From the NCBI RefSeq assembly GCF_021026315.1, contig NZ_JAJNCX010000001.1:1-64000 (forward strand): DNA of 64,000 nt. Reading direction: 5' to 3'. The first letter of the stretch is position 1; every line of letters starts with the position of its first letter. The position numbers and the translations under genes were made by a program. The notes beneath the pieces were generated by a model that was not told the origin of the DNA, did not search any database, and saw only the letters and a list, made by a program, of their open reading frames with translations. The DNA comes from Rhizobium sp. C4 (GTDB lineage: Bacteria; Pseudomonadota; Alphaproteobacteria; Rhizobiales; Rhizobiaceae). This document shows, in pieces, positions 8,869 to 16,560 of the stretch.

Positions 8869-9186
8869 ATGGCAATCGGACCTGTTTCTGGCGCGCAGCC
8901 GGTGGCAACGCGCGAAATTGAGAGCGAGGCAGCGGATCGTTTCGCTGCCCGGCAGATGGGCGTGATGCAGGAGATCATTCAGGGTCGCAACGCATCGCAG
9001 AAAGCTTTTCTCGACTCGCATCCCGATACGCGCCAGGCTTTTGAAAGCGTGATCAATTCGCTTTTCGGGCAGGGCAGTTCCCATGCCAACGAGGCTGCGC
9101 GGATTGCAGCGACCGTGCAGGAGATGCGGGCGGCCGCCAAAGCCTACCAGGAAAACATGGGCGCCGCTTCCGTCACCGCGAAGTGA
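8869..9186 (+). CDS. Small helical protein of unknown function
   Basis: A 105-residue, mostly helical, soluble protein beginning MAIGPVSGAQPVATRE. It has no signal peptide, no cysteines and no recognised domain. The C-terminus contains KAYQENMG, similar to TAYQEH in the protein at 6391-6660. A perfect 15-base hairpin overlaps its last codons and stop, which supports the gene's end. There is no clear ribosome-binding site before ATG 8869. It is divergent from the glyoxalase-like gene and convergent with the deaminase gene. Confidence 0.55.
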   Translation: MAIGPVSGAQPVATREIESEAADRFAARQMGVMQEIIQGRNASQKAFLDSHPDTRQAFESVINSLFGQGSSHANEAARIAATVQEMRAAAKAYQENMGAASVTAK

Positions 9187-9197
9187 CGGAAGCGGCG
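9162..9197. terminator. Hairpin shared by two convergent genes
   Basis: A perfect 15-base stem, CGCCGCTTCCGTCAC (9162-9176) with its complement (9183-9197), around a CGCGAA loop. It includes the TGA stop of the plus-strand gene (9184-9186) and ends four bases before the minus-strand gene's stop. There is no T run on the plus side, so its efficiency as an intrinsic terminator is uncertain. Confidence 0.65.
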
Positions 9198-9200
9198 TGA

Positions 9201-9689
9201 TCAGCCCCAGAAGCCTTCGTGCACCCTGGCGGACTCTTCCACGAGGATCGGGCCGATGACCTCCACCTTGCGCTGGCCGGCGGCGAAGACGACTTCGCAG
9301 GGCAGATCGAGCGTCGGATTTTCCGGGTGGTTGCCGGTGATCTCCTTCAGCTGCTTTTCCGTCATGCCGTAGACGCAGCGCTTCAGCCCCGTCCAGTAGA
9401 TGGCGCCGGCGCACATGGCGCAGGGTTCGGCGGATGTGTAGATCGTGCATTCCTTGAGGAGGTCATGCGGCAGCGTCGTCGAGGCGCGGGTCATCAGCAC
9501 GCGTTCGGCATGGCCGGTCATGTCATGATCGGGCATGTAGGCATTGTGCTGCGTCATCAGCACCGTGCCGTCGGGGCCGACGAGGATCGAGGCGAAGGGA
9601 TGGTTGCCGGCGTCGCGCGCCTTCTGCGATTCGGCGATCGCAATCCTCAACAGCGCCTCGTGATCCAGTTCCTCGCATACCATGGCCAT
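9201..9689 (-). CDS. Nucleoside/guanine deaminase family enzyme
   Basis: A 162-residue zinc deaminase of the cytidine/deoxycytidylate family. The metal site is complete: H60 and catalytic E62 in GHAERV, and C90 and C93 in EPCAMC. NHPFASILV at 29-37 is the substrate-side motif of guanine deaminase and TadA relatives. Length and the adjacent purine transporter favour free-base deamination (guanine to xanthine) over tRNA editing, but the two are hard to separate by eye. It is divergent from the LysR gene across 164 bases and is probably one of its targets. AGGGGAC lies before ATG 9689. Confidence 0.75.
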   Translation of the reverse strand: MAMVCEELDHEALLRIAIAESQKARDAGNHPFASILVGPDGTVLMTQHNAYMPDHDMTGHAERVLMTRASTTLPHDLLKECTIYTSAEPCAMCAGAIYWTGLKRCVYGMTEKQLKEITGNHPENPTLDLPCEVVFAAGQRKVEVIGPILVEESARVHEGFWG

Positions 9690-9729
9690 GTCCTGTCCCC
9701 TTTATGTCTGGCGAGAGGCCGGACGAAAC

Positions 9730-9737
9730 GTTGCAAC
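9730..9737. promoter_or_regulatory. GTTGCAAC dyad upstream of the deaminase gene
   Basis: An 8-base palindrome about 40 bases before the deaminase start, in the interval shared with the divergent LysR gene. Its half-site GTTGCAA is also the arm of the larger dyad at 10782-10798. This makes it a candidate LysR-protein site. Confidence 0.4.
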
Positions 9738-9853
9738 ATCGCTTCGTCGGTCTTCGCTAATTCATGCGCTGCGGAAGACTTGCCTTGATCGGCGCGAAAT
9801 TCAAGTCATTGTAGAGCCGGTTCCGTTCGAATTGTTCGCACAATGGAAAGCGC

Positions 9854-10774
9854 ATGTCCCTCATTTCGCCTGCCGCACTGCTCTTCGACGAGGTTGCACG
9901 GCTCGGTTCGATCCGCAAGGCGGCCGAGCATCTGAATGTCTCGCCATCCGCGCTCAACCGGCGCATCCTCAACCTTGAGGAGGATTACGGGCTGAAACTG
10001 TTCGAGCGGCTGCCGCGCGGCGTGCGGCTGACGGCGGCGGGCGAGGTGCTGATTGCCGACATCCGCAAATGGAAGGCAGACCAGGAGCGCTCCAAGGTGC
10101 GGCTCCAGCAATTGCAGGGGCTTCGGCGGGGCCATGTTTCCGTGGGTCTGATGGAATGTCTGGCCGGCGATTTCGCCCGCACGCTCTTCGATGAGATCCA
10201 GGCGCGGTTCCGGCAGTTCACGCTCGACATCTTTGTCGGCGGCACGGCGCTGATCACCGAGAAAATCCTTGCCAGCGAGCTTGATCTTGCCGTTTGCTTC
10301 AATGTGCCGGATCGGCATAACATCCATAAACTCAAGGCCGTGGAGACCCCGTCCGGGGTGATCGTATCGAAGGAGCATCCGCTCGCCGGCCGCTCAAGCG
10401 TGCCCCTGTCGGAGTGCATCAACTACCCCTTCATCCTGCCCGACTTTTCCATTGCTGCGCGGCGGCTGATCGACAGTGCGCTCGGGGCGTCCGGCGTGCA
10501 GAGCGTGCCGAGCCTGGTCACGAATTCCACAGGTTTGATGAAGCGGCTGATTGCCGACAATCGGCATATCGCGTTCCTCAATGCGGGCAATCTGATCGAC
10601 GTGCAAAGGGATGCCGGTCTCGAGTTCATTCCGCTGGCCGGACGGCTGTTGGCGGCCGAGGAATTGTCGCTGATCACCCGCTCCAGCCAGGGCCTGAGCT
10701 CCGCAACCTCTGCGGTTGTCGATCTGATCAAGGTCCAAATGGACAGCTTGCCAATCGTGCCGAAAAGCGCTTAA
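9854..10774 (+). CDS. LysR-family transcriptional regulator
   Basis: A 306-residue regulator. The N-terminal winged helix-turn-helix occupies about residues 5-63 (GSIRKAAEHLNVSPSALNRRILNLEEDYGLKL region), and the C-terminal effector-binding domain about 90-295. It is full length. It lies between a divergent guanine-deaminase-like gene and the purine/nucleoside ABC operon, so a purine or its breakdown product is the likely inducer (inference). Dyads sharing the half-site GTTGCAA lie on both sides of the gene. The ATG at 9854 has GGAAAG at 9845-9850, very close to the start codon. Confidence 0.9.
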   Translation: MSLISPAALLFDEVARLGSIRKAAEHLNVSPSALNRRILNLEEDYGLKLFERLPRGVRLTAAGEVLIADIRKWKADQERSKVRLQQLQGLRRGHVSVGLMECLAGDFARTLFDEIQARFRQFTLDIFVGGTALITEKILASELDLAVCFNVPDRHNIHKLKAVETPSGVIVSKEHPLAGRSSVPLSECINYPFILPDFSIAARRLIDSALGASGVQSVPSLVTNSTGLMKRLIADNRHIAFLNAGNLIDVQRDAGLEFIPLAGRLLAAEELSLITRSSQGLSSATSAVVDLIKVQMDSLPIVPKSA

Positions 10775-10781
10775 TCTCAGT

Positions 10782-10798
10782 GTTGCAATTTTTGCAAC
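10782..10798. promoter_or_regulatory. LysR-type T-N11-A dyad
   Basis: GTTGCAATTTTTGCAAC has perfect 7-base arms around TTT. The core TGCAATTTTTGCA is a T-N11-A sequence with dyad symmetry, the classic LysR-family recognition form. It lies just after the LysR stop codon and 309 bases before the first transporter gene. Confidence 0.55.
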
Positions 10799-10909
10799 GC
10801 AACGAGCGAAACAATGTGCTTGTGTGCGGTGCGAAAGCCAGACCAACTAATGCACAAAATTAAAGCAGGGGACCTTGGTGACGTTGCAGCAGTCTTGGGG
10901 TGGGAGTGC

Positions 10910-10953
10910 GTCCGAATTTCGGACCGAGATCCGCCGCCGCGTTGACGCGGTGG
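10910..10953 (+). promoter_or_regulatory. Two tandem hairpins in the transporter leader
   Basis: Hairpin 1 is GTCCG (10910-10914) with CGGAC (10920-10924). Hairpin 2 is CCGCCGCG (10934-10941) with CGCGGTGG (10946-10953) around TTGA. They could be leader structures of the operon; no T run follows. Confidence 0.3.
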
Positions 10954-11106
10954 TCGATTTTGTGAAATTTTTCTTTTCCGGTCGGTTCATTGCAGGCTTG
11001 GGGGCCGGCGCAAACCATCTTCACGCATCGTCGATCTTGCCCTACGGTCTGAATGCCGGCGGGCGAAGCGGCGTCCTGTTTGCCGCGACCGCCAGGGGGA
11101 CTTCCG

Positions 11107-12675
11107 ATGGGAACTGATACGATCGCGCGGCTGGAGCTGAAGAGCATCACCAAGCGCTTTCCGGGCGTGCTGGCCAACGACCAGGTGAGCTTTTCCGTGC
11201 TGCCCGGCGAGATCCACGCGCTGCTGGGTGAAAACGGCGCCGGCAAGTCGACGCTCGTCAAGATGATCTATGGCATCATGCAGCCGGACGGCGGCGAAAT
11301 CCGCTGGAACGGCGAGCGCATTGTCGTTCCCAACCCGAAGGCGGCGCGCAAGCTCGGCATCGGCATGGTGTTCCAGCATTTCTCGCTCTTCGAGGCGATG
11401 ACAGTGCTGGAGAATATCGCGCTCGGCATGGACGCGAAGATCCCGGCCCGCGAACTCGAGGCGCGCATCAAGGAGGTCATGTCGCAATATGGCCTCAAGC
11501 TCGAGCCGCATCGCATCGTTTCGACACTGTCGGTCGGCGAGCGCCAGCGCATCGAGATCGTGCGCGCGCTGTTGCTCAACCCCAAGCTCCTCATCATGGA
11601 CGAGCCGACGTCTGTTCTGACGCCGCAGGAGGTGGAGCAGCTCTTCATCGTTCTGCGCAAGCTTGCCAGCGAAGGCTGTTCGATCCTCTACATTTCCCAC
11701 AAGTTGCATGAGATCAAGGCGCTCTGCCACACGGCGACGATCCTGCGCGGCGGCAAGCTGGTCGATACCTGCAATCCGTCCGTCGAAACCTCGCGTTCCA
11801 TGGCCGAGAAGATGATCGGCGGCAATCTCAAGACCATCGAGAAGGCCGAAGGCCGGGCGATCGGTCGCGAGAAGCTGATCGTCAACCGGCTGAACATGCC
11901 GGCGCGGTCGCATTTCGGCGTGTCGCTGAAGGACATTACATTCACCGTCCGCGAGGGCGAGATCTTCGGCATCGCCGGTGTTGCGGGCAACGGGCAGAAC
12001 GCGCTTCTGCTGGCGCTGTCCGGCGAGACGCTGACCGATGATCCGGGCGCCATCACGGTGGACGGCGCACAGCTTGGAAAGCTGACGGCGAAGCAGCGGC
12101 GGCTGGCCGGCGTTTCCTCCGTTCCCGAAGAACGCAATGGTCATGCGGCCGTGCCGGAATTCACGCTGGCCGACAATTCGGTGCTGACGGCGCGCGACCG
12201 GCTCGGCATGGTCAAGGTCGGGCTGATCGACCAGAAGGCGGCGCGGACCTATGCGGGCGAGGTGATCTCGACCTTCGCCGTCAAGGCACTCGGCCCCGGC
12301 TCGACGGCGGGCTCGCTCTCTGGCGGCAACCTGCAGAAATATATCATGGGCCGCGAGATCATGCAGAACCCGGCGGTTCTGGTCGTCTCGCAGCCGACCT
12401 GGGGCGTTGACGCGGGTGCTGCCGCGGCGATCCATCAGGCGCTGGTCGATCTAGCAGCCGCGGGCTCTGCCATCGTTGTCATCAGCCAGGACCTCGACGA
12501 ACTTCTGTCGCTCTGCGACACGCTCGCCGTCATCAACGAGGGGCGGCTTTCGCCCGCGATGAAGGTGGCGGACGCCGATATCGAGGAAATCGGTCTGCTC
12601 ATGGGCGGTGTCCATGGCGACCCGGCCGCAACCGCAAACCTGCATCCGGAGCTGGCCCATGCGCATCAAGCTTGA
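11107..12675 (+). CDS. BMP-type nucleoside ABC transporter, ATP-binding protein
   Basis: A 522-residue fused pair of ATPase domains that powers uptake of purine nucleosides or bases (NupO/YufO-like). Domain 1 has Walker A GENGAGKST at about 41-49, signature LSVGERQRIEI and Walker B LLIMDEPT. Domain 2 (about 270-510) has a degenerate Walker A, GVAGNGQNALL, lacking the lysine, and the signature LSGGNLQK. Such asymmetry is normal in this transporter class. I chose ATG 11107 because AGGGGG lies 8 bases upstream; an in-frame ATG at 11053 has no such support. It overlaps the first permease gene by 17 bases. Confidence 0.92.
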   Translation: MGTDTIARLELKSITKRFPGVLANDQVSFSVLPGEIHALLGENGAGKSTLVKMIYGIMQPDGGEIRWNGERIVVPNPKAARKLGIGMVFQHFSLFEAMTVLENIALGMDAKIPARELEARIKEVMSQYGLKLEPHRIVSTLSVGERQRIEIVRALLLNPKLLIMDEPTSVLTPQEVEQLFIVLRKLASEGCSILYISHKLHEIKALCHTATILRGGKLVDTCNPSVETSRSMAEKMIGGNLKTIEKAEGRAIGREKLIVNRLNMPARSHFGVSLKDITFTVREGEIFGIAGVAGNGQNALLLALSGETLTDDPGAITVDGAQLGKLTAKQRRLAGVSSVPEERNGHAAVPEFTLADNSVLTARDRLGMVKVGLIDQKAARTYAGEVISTFAVKALGPGSTAGSLSGGNLQKYIMGREIMQNPAVLVVSQPTWGVDAGAAAAIHQALVDLAAAGSAIVVISQDLDELLSLCDTLAVINEGRLSPAMKVADADIEEIGLLMGGVHGDPAATANLHPELAHAHQA

Positions 12676-13753
12676 AAAGCGCCCCGAACCCTCGACACTG
12701 ATGGCGTTTGCGACACCGATTGCCTCGGTTCTGCTCACCATGGCGATCGGGGTGATCGTGTTCGACGCGCTCGGCATCAAGGGTGAAAAGGCCGTCATCG
12801 ACATCTTCCTGACGCCGCTTCTCTCCTCCTACAAGTGGCAGGACGTGGCGGTGAAGGCCGCTCCGCTGATCATCATCGCGCTCGGGCTTTCCATCGGTAA
12901 TCGCGCGCAGGTATGGAATATCGGTGCCGAGGGACAGTATATCATCGGCGCACTTGCGGCTGCCGGCGTCGGCATTGCGGCCGGCGGGGCAGGCGGCGGC
13001 ATCATCATCACGCTGATGATCCTTGCCGGCATTCTTGGCGGCACGTTCTGGGCGGTGTTCCCGGCCTTCCTCAAGACACGGCTCAACGTCAATGAAATCC
13101 TGACTTCGCTGATGCTCACCTATGTGGCGCTGCAGGTGCTTGGCTATCTCGTCGGCGGTCCGTGGAAGGACCCCAACGGGCGCAACTTCCCGGCAACGGC
13201 GCCGCTTCATGCGGACCAGACTCTGCCGATCCTGTTTCCGAGCACGACGGTGCATCTCGGCGTCGCGATTGCGATCGTGCTGCCTTTCGTCTTCTGGCTG
13301 ATCATGTCGCGCTCGGTCTTCGGCTTCCAGATCCGCGTCGTCGGCAGTGCGCCGGATGCGGCGCGCCATGGCGGGTTTGATGCCAAGCAGACGATCTGGC
13401 TGTCGCTTCTCATCGGTGGCGGCATGGCGGGTCTTGCGGGCGCGCTGGAATTTGCGGGTTCGCTGAAGGCGATCAACCTCGGCTTCCCGTCCGGCTACGG
13501 CTTCACGGCCATCATCGTGTCCTTCCTCGGACGTCTGAACCCGATCGGCTGCCTGATTGCGGGCATCGTTCTCGCCGTCACCTATGTCGGCGGGCAGGTG
13601 GCGCAGACGACTGTCCATATTCCCAATTCCACGGCCGGCATTTTCCAGGCCATGATGCTGTTCTTCATTCTGGCGAGCGACATTCTCATCCGTTACCGGG
13701 TGCGTTTCATCGGCAGTCCGAAGGTCAGCGCGCTTCCGGCGGCAGGAGAGTGA
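12659..13753 (+). CDS. BMP-type nucleoside ABC transporter permease 1
   Basis: A 364-residue inner-membrane permease (NupP-like) with about nine hydrophobic spans. The conserved family segment NRAQVWNIGAEGQYIIGAL is at about 82-100, and LNVNEILTSLMLTYVA follows in the middle. ATG 12659 overlaps the end of the ATPase gene, indicating translational coupling; the homologous start is MRIKLEKRP. It pairs with the second permease three bases downstream. Confidence 0.92.
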   Translation: MRIKLEKRPEPSTLMAFATPIASVLLTMAIGVIVFDALGIKGEKAVIDIFLTPLLSSYKWQDVAVKAAPLIIIALGLSIGNRAQVWNIGAEGQYIIGALAAAGVGIAAGGAGGGIIITLMILAGILGGTFWAVFPAFLKTRLNVNEILTSLMLTYVALQVLGYLVGGPWKDPNGRNFPATAPLHADQTLPILFPSTTVHLGVAIAIVLPFVFWLIMSRSVFGFQIRVVGSAPDAARHGGFDAKQTIWLSLLIGGGMAGLAGALEFAGSLKAINLGFPSGYGFTAIIVSFLGRLNPIGCLIAGIVLAVTYVGGQVAQTTVHIPNSTAGIFQAMMLFFILASDILIRYRVRFIGSPKVSALPAAGE

Positions 13754-13756
13754 TCC

Positions 13757-14680
13757 ATGAGCACTGAATTCATCATCGCCGCCATCGTCACCATCGTCGG
13801 CCTCACCACCCCGATCCTGCTCGCAGCACTCGGCGAACTCGTCGTCGAGAAGGCCGGCGTGCTCAATCTCGGCGTCGAGGGCATGATGCTGATGGGCGCG
13901 ATCTGCGGCTTTGGCGCGACGGTCTCGACCTTCAATCCCTGGCTCGGCATTCTCGGTGCTGCCGCCGGTGGCGCCTTGTCCTCCATGCTGTTTGCCGTGC
14001 TGGTTCTGGAGCTGAATTCCAACCAGGTGGCGACGGGGCTGGCGCTGACGATCTTCGGCACCGGCCTTTCGTCACTGATGGGCCTTTCCTACACCGGCTT
14101 CATCGTCCCGGTCTTCGGCTCGATCTTCCCGGCGTCGCTGGCGAGCGATCCCTATCTCAAGGTCATCTTCGGCTATTCGCCGATCGTCTATTTCGCCATT
14201 GCCATGGTGCCGGTCGTGGCCTGGTTCCTCAAATCGACCCGCGCCGGCATGATCCTGCGCGCCGTTGGCGAGAACGACCTCTCGGCCCATTCCATCGGCT
14301 ATTCGGTCAAGGGTGTGCGCTATGCGGCGATTGCCTTTGGCGGCGCGATGGCGGGCATTGGCGGGGCCTATTTCTCCATGGTCATCACGCCCATGTGGGC
14401 CGAGAAGATGACGGCGGGCCGCGGCTGGATCGCGCTGGCGCTGGTCGTCTTTGCCGGCTGGCGGGCAGGGCGCCTGCTCGTCGGGGCCTATTTCTTCGGC
14501 ATCCTCATGGCGCTCGAACTTTATGCAAAGGCAGCCGGCTTCTCGTTCCTGCCGTCGCAGTTCTGGGCCGCCATGCCCTACCTCATGACCATTATCGCGC
14601 TGTCGGTGATTTCGATGCGCGACCGCTCGGGCGGCAACGCCCCGGCCTGCCTTGGCAAGCCGTTCCTTCCATCAACCTGA
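13757..14680 (+). CDS. BMP-type nucleoside ABC transporter permease 2
   Basis: A 307-residue inner-membrane permease (NupQ-like), the partner of the upstream permease. The family segment EKAGVLNLGVEGMMLMGA is at about 31-48, and GENDLSAHSIGYSVKGVRY marks the cytoplasmic loop that contacts the ATPase. About eight spans are visible. It starts three bases after the upstream stop and is followed after 25 bases by the binding-protein gene. Confidence 0.92.
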   Translation: MSTEFIIAAIVTIVGLTTPILLAALGELVVEKAGVLNLGVEGMMLMGAICGFGATVSTFNPWLGILGAAAGGALSSMLFAVLVLELNSNQVATGLALTIFGTGLSSLMGLSYTGFIVPVFGSIFPASLASDPYLKVIFGYSPIVYFAIAMVPVVAWFLKSTRAGMILRAVGENDLSAHSIGYSVKGVRYAAIAFGGAMAGIGGAYFSMVITPMWAEKMTAGRGWIALALVVFAGWRAGRLLVGAYFFGILMALELYAKAAGFSFLPSQFWAAMPYLMTIIALSVISMRDRSGGNAPACLGKPFLPST

Positions 14681-14705
14681 AACGCCCTGACGATAGGAGT
14701 TCACC

Positions 14706-15788
14706 ATGGCTATCATTACCCGCCGTACATTCATACAGGCAGCCGGCGCTGCCGCGACGCTGCCCGTGCTCGGCAACAAGGCCTTTGCAGCTGAGAAGAT
14801 CAAGATCGGCTTCATCTTCCTCGGCCCCGTCGGCGACTACGGCTGGACCTGGGCGCATAACAAGGGCCGCGAGCAGGTCGAGAAGGAACTCGGCGACAAG
14901 GTCGAGACCGTCTATGTCGAAAACGTCCAGGAAGATGCATCCGCGATCCCGGTCATCCGCGACCTCGCACAGCAGGGCTGCAAGCTGATCTTCACGACGT
15001 CCTATGGCTACATGGACCAGACGATCGCGGTTGCCAAGGAATTCCCGAACGTCAAGTTCGAGCATTGCACGGGCTACAAGCGCGCCGACAACGTCTCCAC
15101 CTATAACTCCAAGTTCCATGAAGGCCGCGCCGTTCTCGGCACGATCGCCGGCAAGCTGTCGAAGTCCGGCACGCTCGGCTATCTCGGCTCCTACAAGGTT
15201 CCGGAAGTCGTTCTCGGTGTGAACTCGTTTGCGCTGGCCGCGCAGAAGCAGAACCCCAACGCCAAGGTCAAGCTCGTGCTCATCGACAGCTGGTTCGACC
15301 CGCCGAAGGAAGCTGCCGCAACCGAAACGCTCGTCAACCTCGGCTGCGACATCGTCACGACCCACACCGACAGCCCCGGCCCGCTGCAGATCCTGCAGCA
15401 GAAGAAGCTCTACGGCTTCGGTCAGGGCGCCGACATGTCGCGTTTCGCACCGGACGCTCACCTCACGGCGATCGAAGACATCTGGGGCCCCTATTACGTC
15501 GAACGCGTCAAGGCGATCCTCGACGGCTCCTGGAAGTCCGCCGATACCTGGGATGGCATGAAGGAAGGCACCGTCAAGATCTCGCCCTACAACAAGGCAG
15601 TTCCGGCTGATGTCGTGAAGCTGGCCGATGACATTCAGACCGGCTACAAGAACGGCTCGTATGACATCTTCAAGGGCCCGATCTACGACCAGGCCGGCAC
15701 GCTGAAGGTCAAGGAAGGCGAAGTCATGAAGCTCGCCGACCTCGCCGTCATCGACTGGTTCGTCAAGGGCGTCGAAAGCGCCGCCTGA
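14706..15788 (+). CDS. BMP-family nucleoside-binding lipoprotein-like periplasmic protein
   Basis: A 360-residue substrate-binding protein of the basic membrane protein (Bmp/PnrA) family, which binds purine nucleosides. The N-terminus TRRTFIQAAGAAATLP is a twin-arginine signal, with cleavage likely after AFA at about 27. There is no lipobox cysteine, so it should be free in the periplasm. Family blocks are GPVGDYGWTWAHNKG (about 39-53) and GFGQGADMSRFAPDAHLTA. It is the last gene of the operon, with TAGGAGT before ATG 14706 and a terminator after it. The order ATPase, permease, permease, binding protein is unusual only in placing the binding protein last. Confidence 0.92.
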   Translation: MAIITRRTFIQAAGAAATLPVLGNKAFAAEKIKIGFIFLGPVGDYGWTWAHNKGREQVEKELGDKVETVYVENVQEDASAIPVIRDLAQQGCKLIFTTSYGYMDQTIAVAKEFPNVKFEHCTGYKRADNVSTYNSKFHEGRAVLGTIAGKLSKSGTLGYLGSYKVPEVVLGVNSFALAAQKQNPNAKVKLVLIDSWFDPPKEAAATETLVNLGCDIVTTHTDSPGPLQILQQKKLYGFGQGADMSRFAPDAHLTAIEDIWGPYYVERVKAILDGSWKSADTWDGMKEGTVKISPYNKAVPADVVKLADDIQTGYKNGSYDIFKGPIYDQAGTLKVKEGEVMKLADLAVIDWFVKGVESAA

Positions 15789-15840
15789 TCGGCCATGCGC
15801 ATCATCCGGTTCGCGAACCGCGCCGGAAAGCAGGAAACGG

Positions 15841-15864
15841 AAAAGGCGGCCTGGGCCGCCTTTT
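15841..15864 (+). terminator. Terminator of the nucleoside transporter operon
   Basis: Stem AAAAGGCGGC / GCCGCCTTTT around CTGG, continuing into a T run (five T in all). It is a textbook intrinsic terminator 52 bases after the binding-protein stop. Confidence 0.9.
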
Positions 15865-15869
15865 TCAAT

Positions 15870-16138
15870 CCAGGCACACCCTGCGCCTTCCTCAAGACTC
15901 CAGGGCAATCGGCGTCCAGAAATGGCGCACTTGCTTCGATAAACTCTTATTTAGCTTAAGCTAATTTTGGCGTGATACTCGGACGATAAACTGCACAATT
16001 GTCGAGTTATCCTGCAGCTTTGAATTATATTCTGCCGAAACTGCGTTATTTCGGCAAATGCTAGCAATTTTATACACGGGCCTAATTCGCCGTAAATATA
16101 GCGTGCTTACTATGGGTGCATAATTCAGGAGTATTCGT
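15870..16138 (+). promoter_or_regulatory. AT-rich regulatory interval before the TadE-like gene
   Basis: No gene is visible here. The interval is much richer in A+T than its surroundings. It holds a perfect 14-base palindrome TTAGCTTAAGCTAA (15951-15964) and an 8-base inverted repeat TGCCGAAA / TTTCGGCA (16033-16040 and 16049-16056). These are candidate operators of the pilus-like gene pair that follows; the start codon's ribosome-binding site CAGGAGT is at 16125-16131. Confidence 0.45.
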
Positions 16139-16558
16139 GTGCCCAGTTTGATTACGATGTTGCGGCGCCGCGACGGAGCATCAGCCGTCGAGTTTGCCAT
16201 TCTTGCGCCCATCTTCATCGCGGGCCTTTTGTCGATGGTCGGTTACGCGATCTATCTTTCGGCCTCCGCAAGCGTGCAACAGATGACGGAAGAGGCGGCG
16301 CGGGCCGCTGTGGCGGGGCTTTCTGCGTCCGAGCGGCAGTCGCTTGCCGAACACGCTGTGGCGATGAGCATGAAGGATCGCGCCTTCATCGATCCGAAAA
16401 AGGTCAAGGTGACCGTCAGCGGACAGGATACCGACCGCTATTCGATCCAGGTTGCCTATGACGCCGCGGATCTGCCGATCTGGTCGCTGTTCACCTATGC
16501 CTTGCCGGCCACCAAGTCTATTTCAAGAACAACCGTGATGCGCGTCGGAGGCGCCTGA
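16139..16558 (+). CDS. TadE-like pilus assembly protein
   Basis: A 139-residue protein with the TadE signature: a short basic N-terminus, then GASAVEFAILAPIF at about 13-26 leading into one hydrophobic segment. The glutamate in AVEF is the conserved position after the prepilin-type cleavage site. TadE-type pseudopilins assist Flp pilus assembly in the envelope. The start is GTG at 16139, preceded by CAGGAGT at 7 bases. It forms an operon with the TadG-like gene two bases downstream; no other tad/cpa genes are in the window, so the pair is orphaned here. Confidence 0.8.
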   Translation: MPSLITMLRRRDGASAVEFAILAPIFIAGLLSMVGYAIYLSASASVQQMTEEAARAAVAGLSASERQSLAEHAVAMSMKDRAFIDPKKVKVTVSGQDTDRYSIQVAYDAADLPIWSLFTYALPATKSISRTTVMRVGGA

Positions 16559-16560
16559 CC

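Larger units (their letters stand above)
10775..11106 (+). other. Regulatory interval before the nucleoside transporter operon
   Basis: This 332-base interval has no convincing gene; a short open frame at 10875-11117 has no family resemblance and overlaps the true start at 11107. It contains the GTTGCAA dyad (10782-10798) and two adjacent hairpins (10910-10924 and 10934-10953). Its length suggests a transcribed leader. I see no conserved purine-riboswitch core. Confidence 0.5.

Noticed and set aside
10775-11106. Possible purine riboswitch before the nucleoside transporter
   Set aside because: The leader has hairpins but none of the conserved junction sequences of guanine-type riboswitches, and such riboswitches are rare in this class.
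10875-11117. Short plus-strand open frame of about 80 codons
   Set aside because: It overlaps the well-supported transporter start at 11107, has no family resemblance and is probably chance in an untranslated leader.
12000-12060. Degenerate second Walker A in the transporter ATPase
   Set aside because: Loss of the lysine in the second ATPase half is normal for this fused transporter class and is not evidence of damage.
15961-16218. Minus-strand open frame in the AT-rich interval
   Set aside because: No ribosome-binding site or family, and it crosses the TadE-like start; the interval is better read as regulatory.
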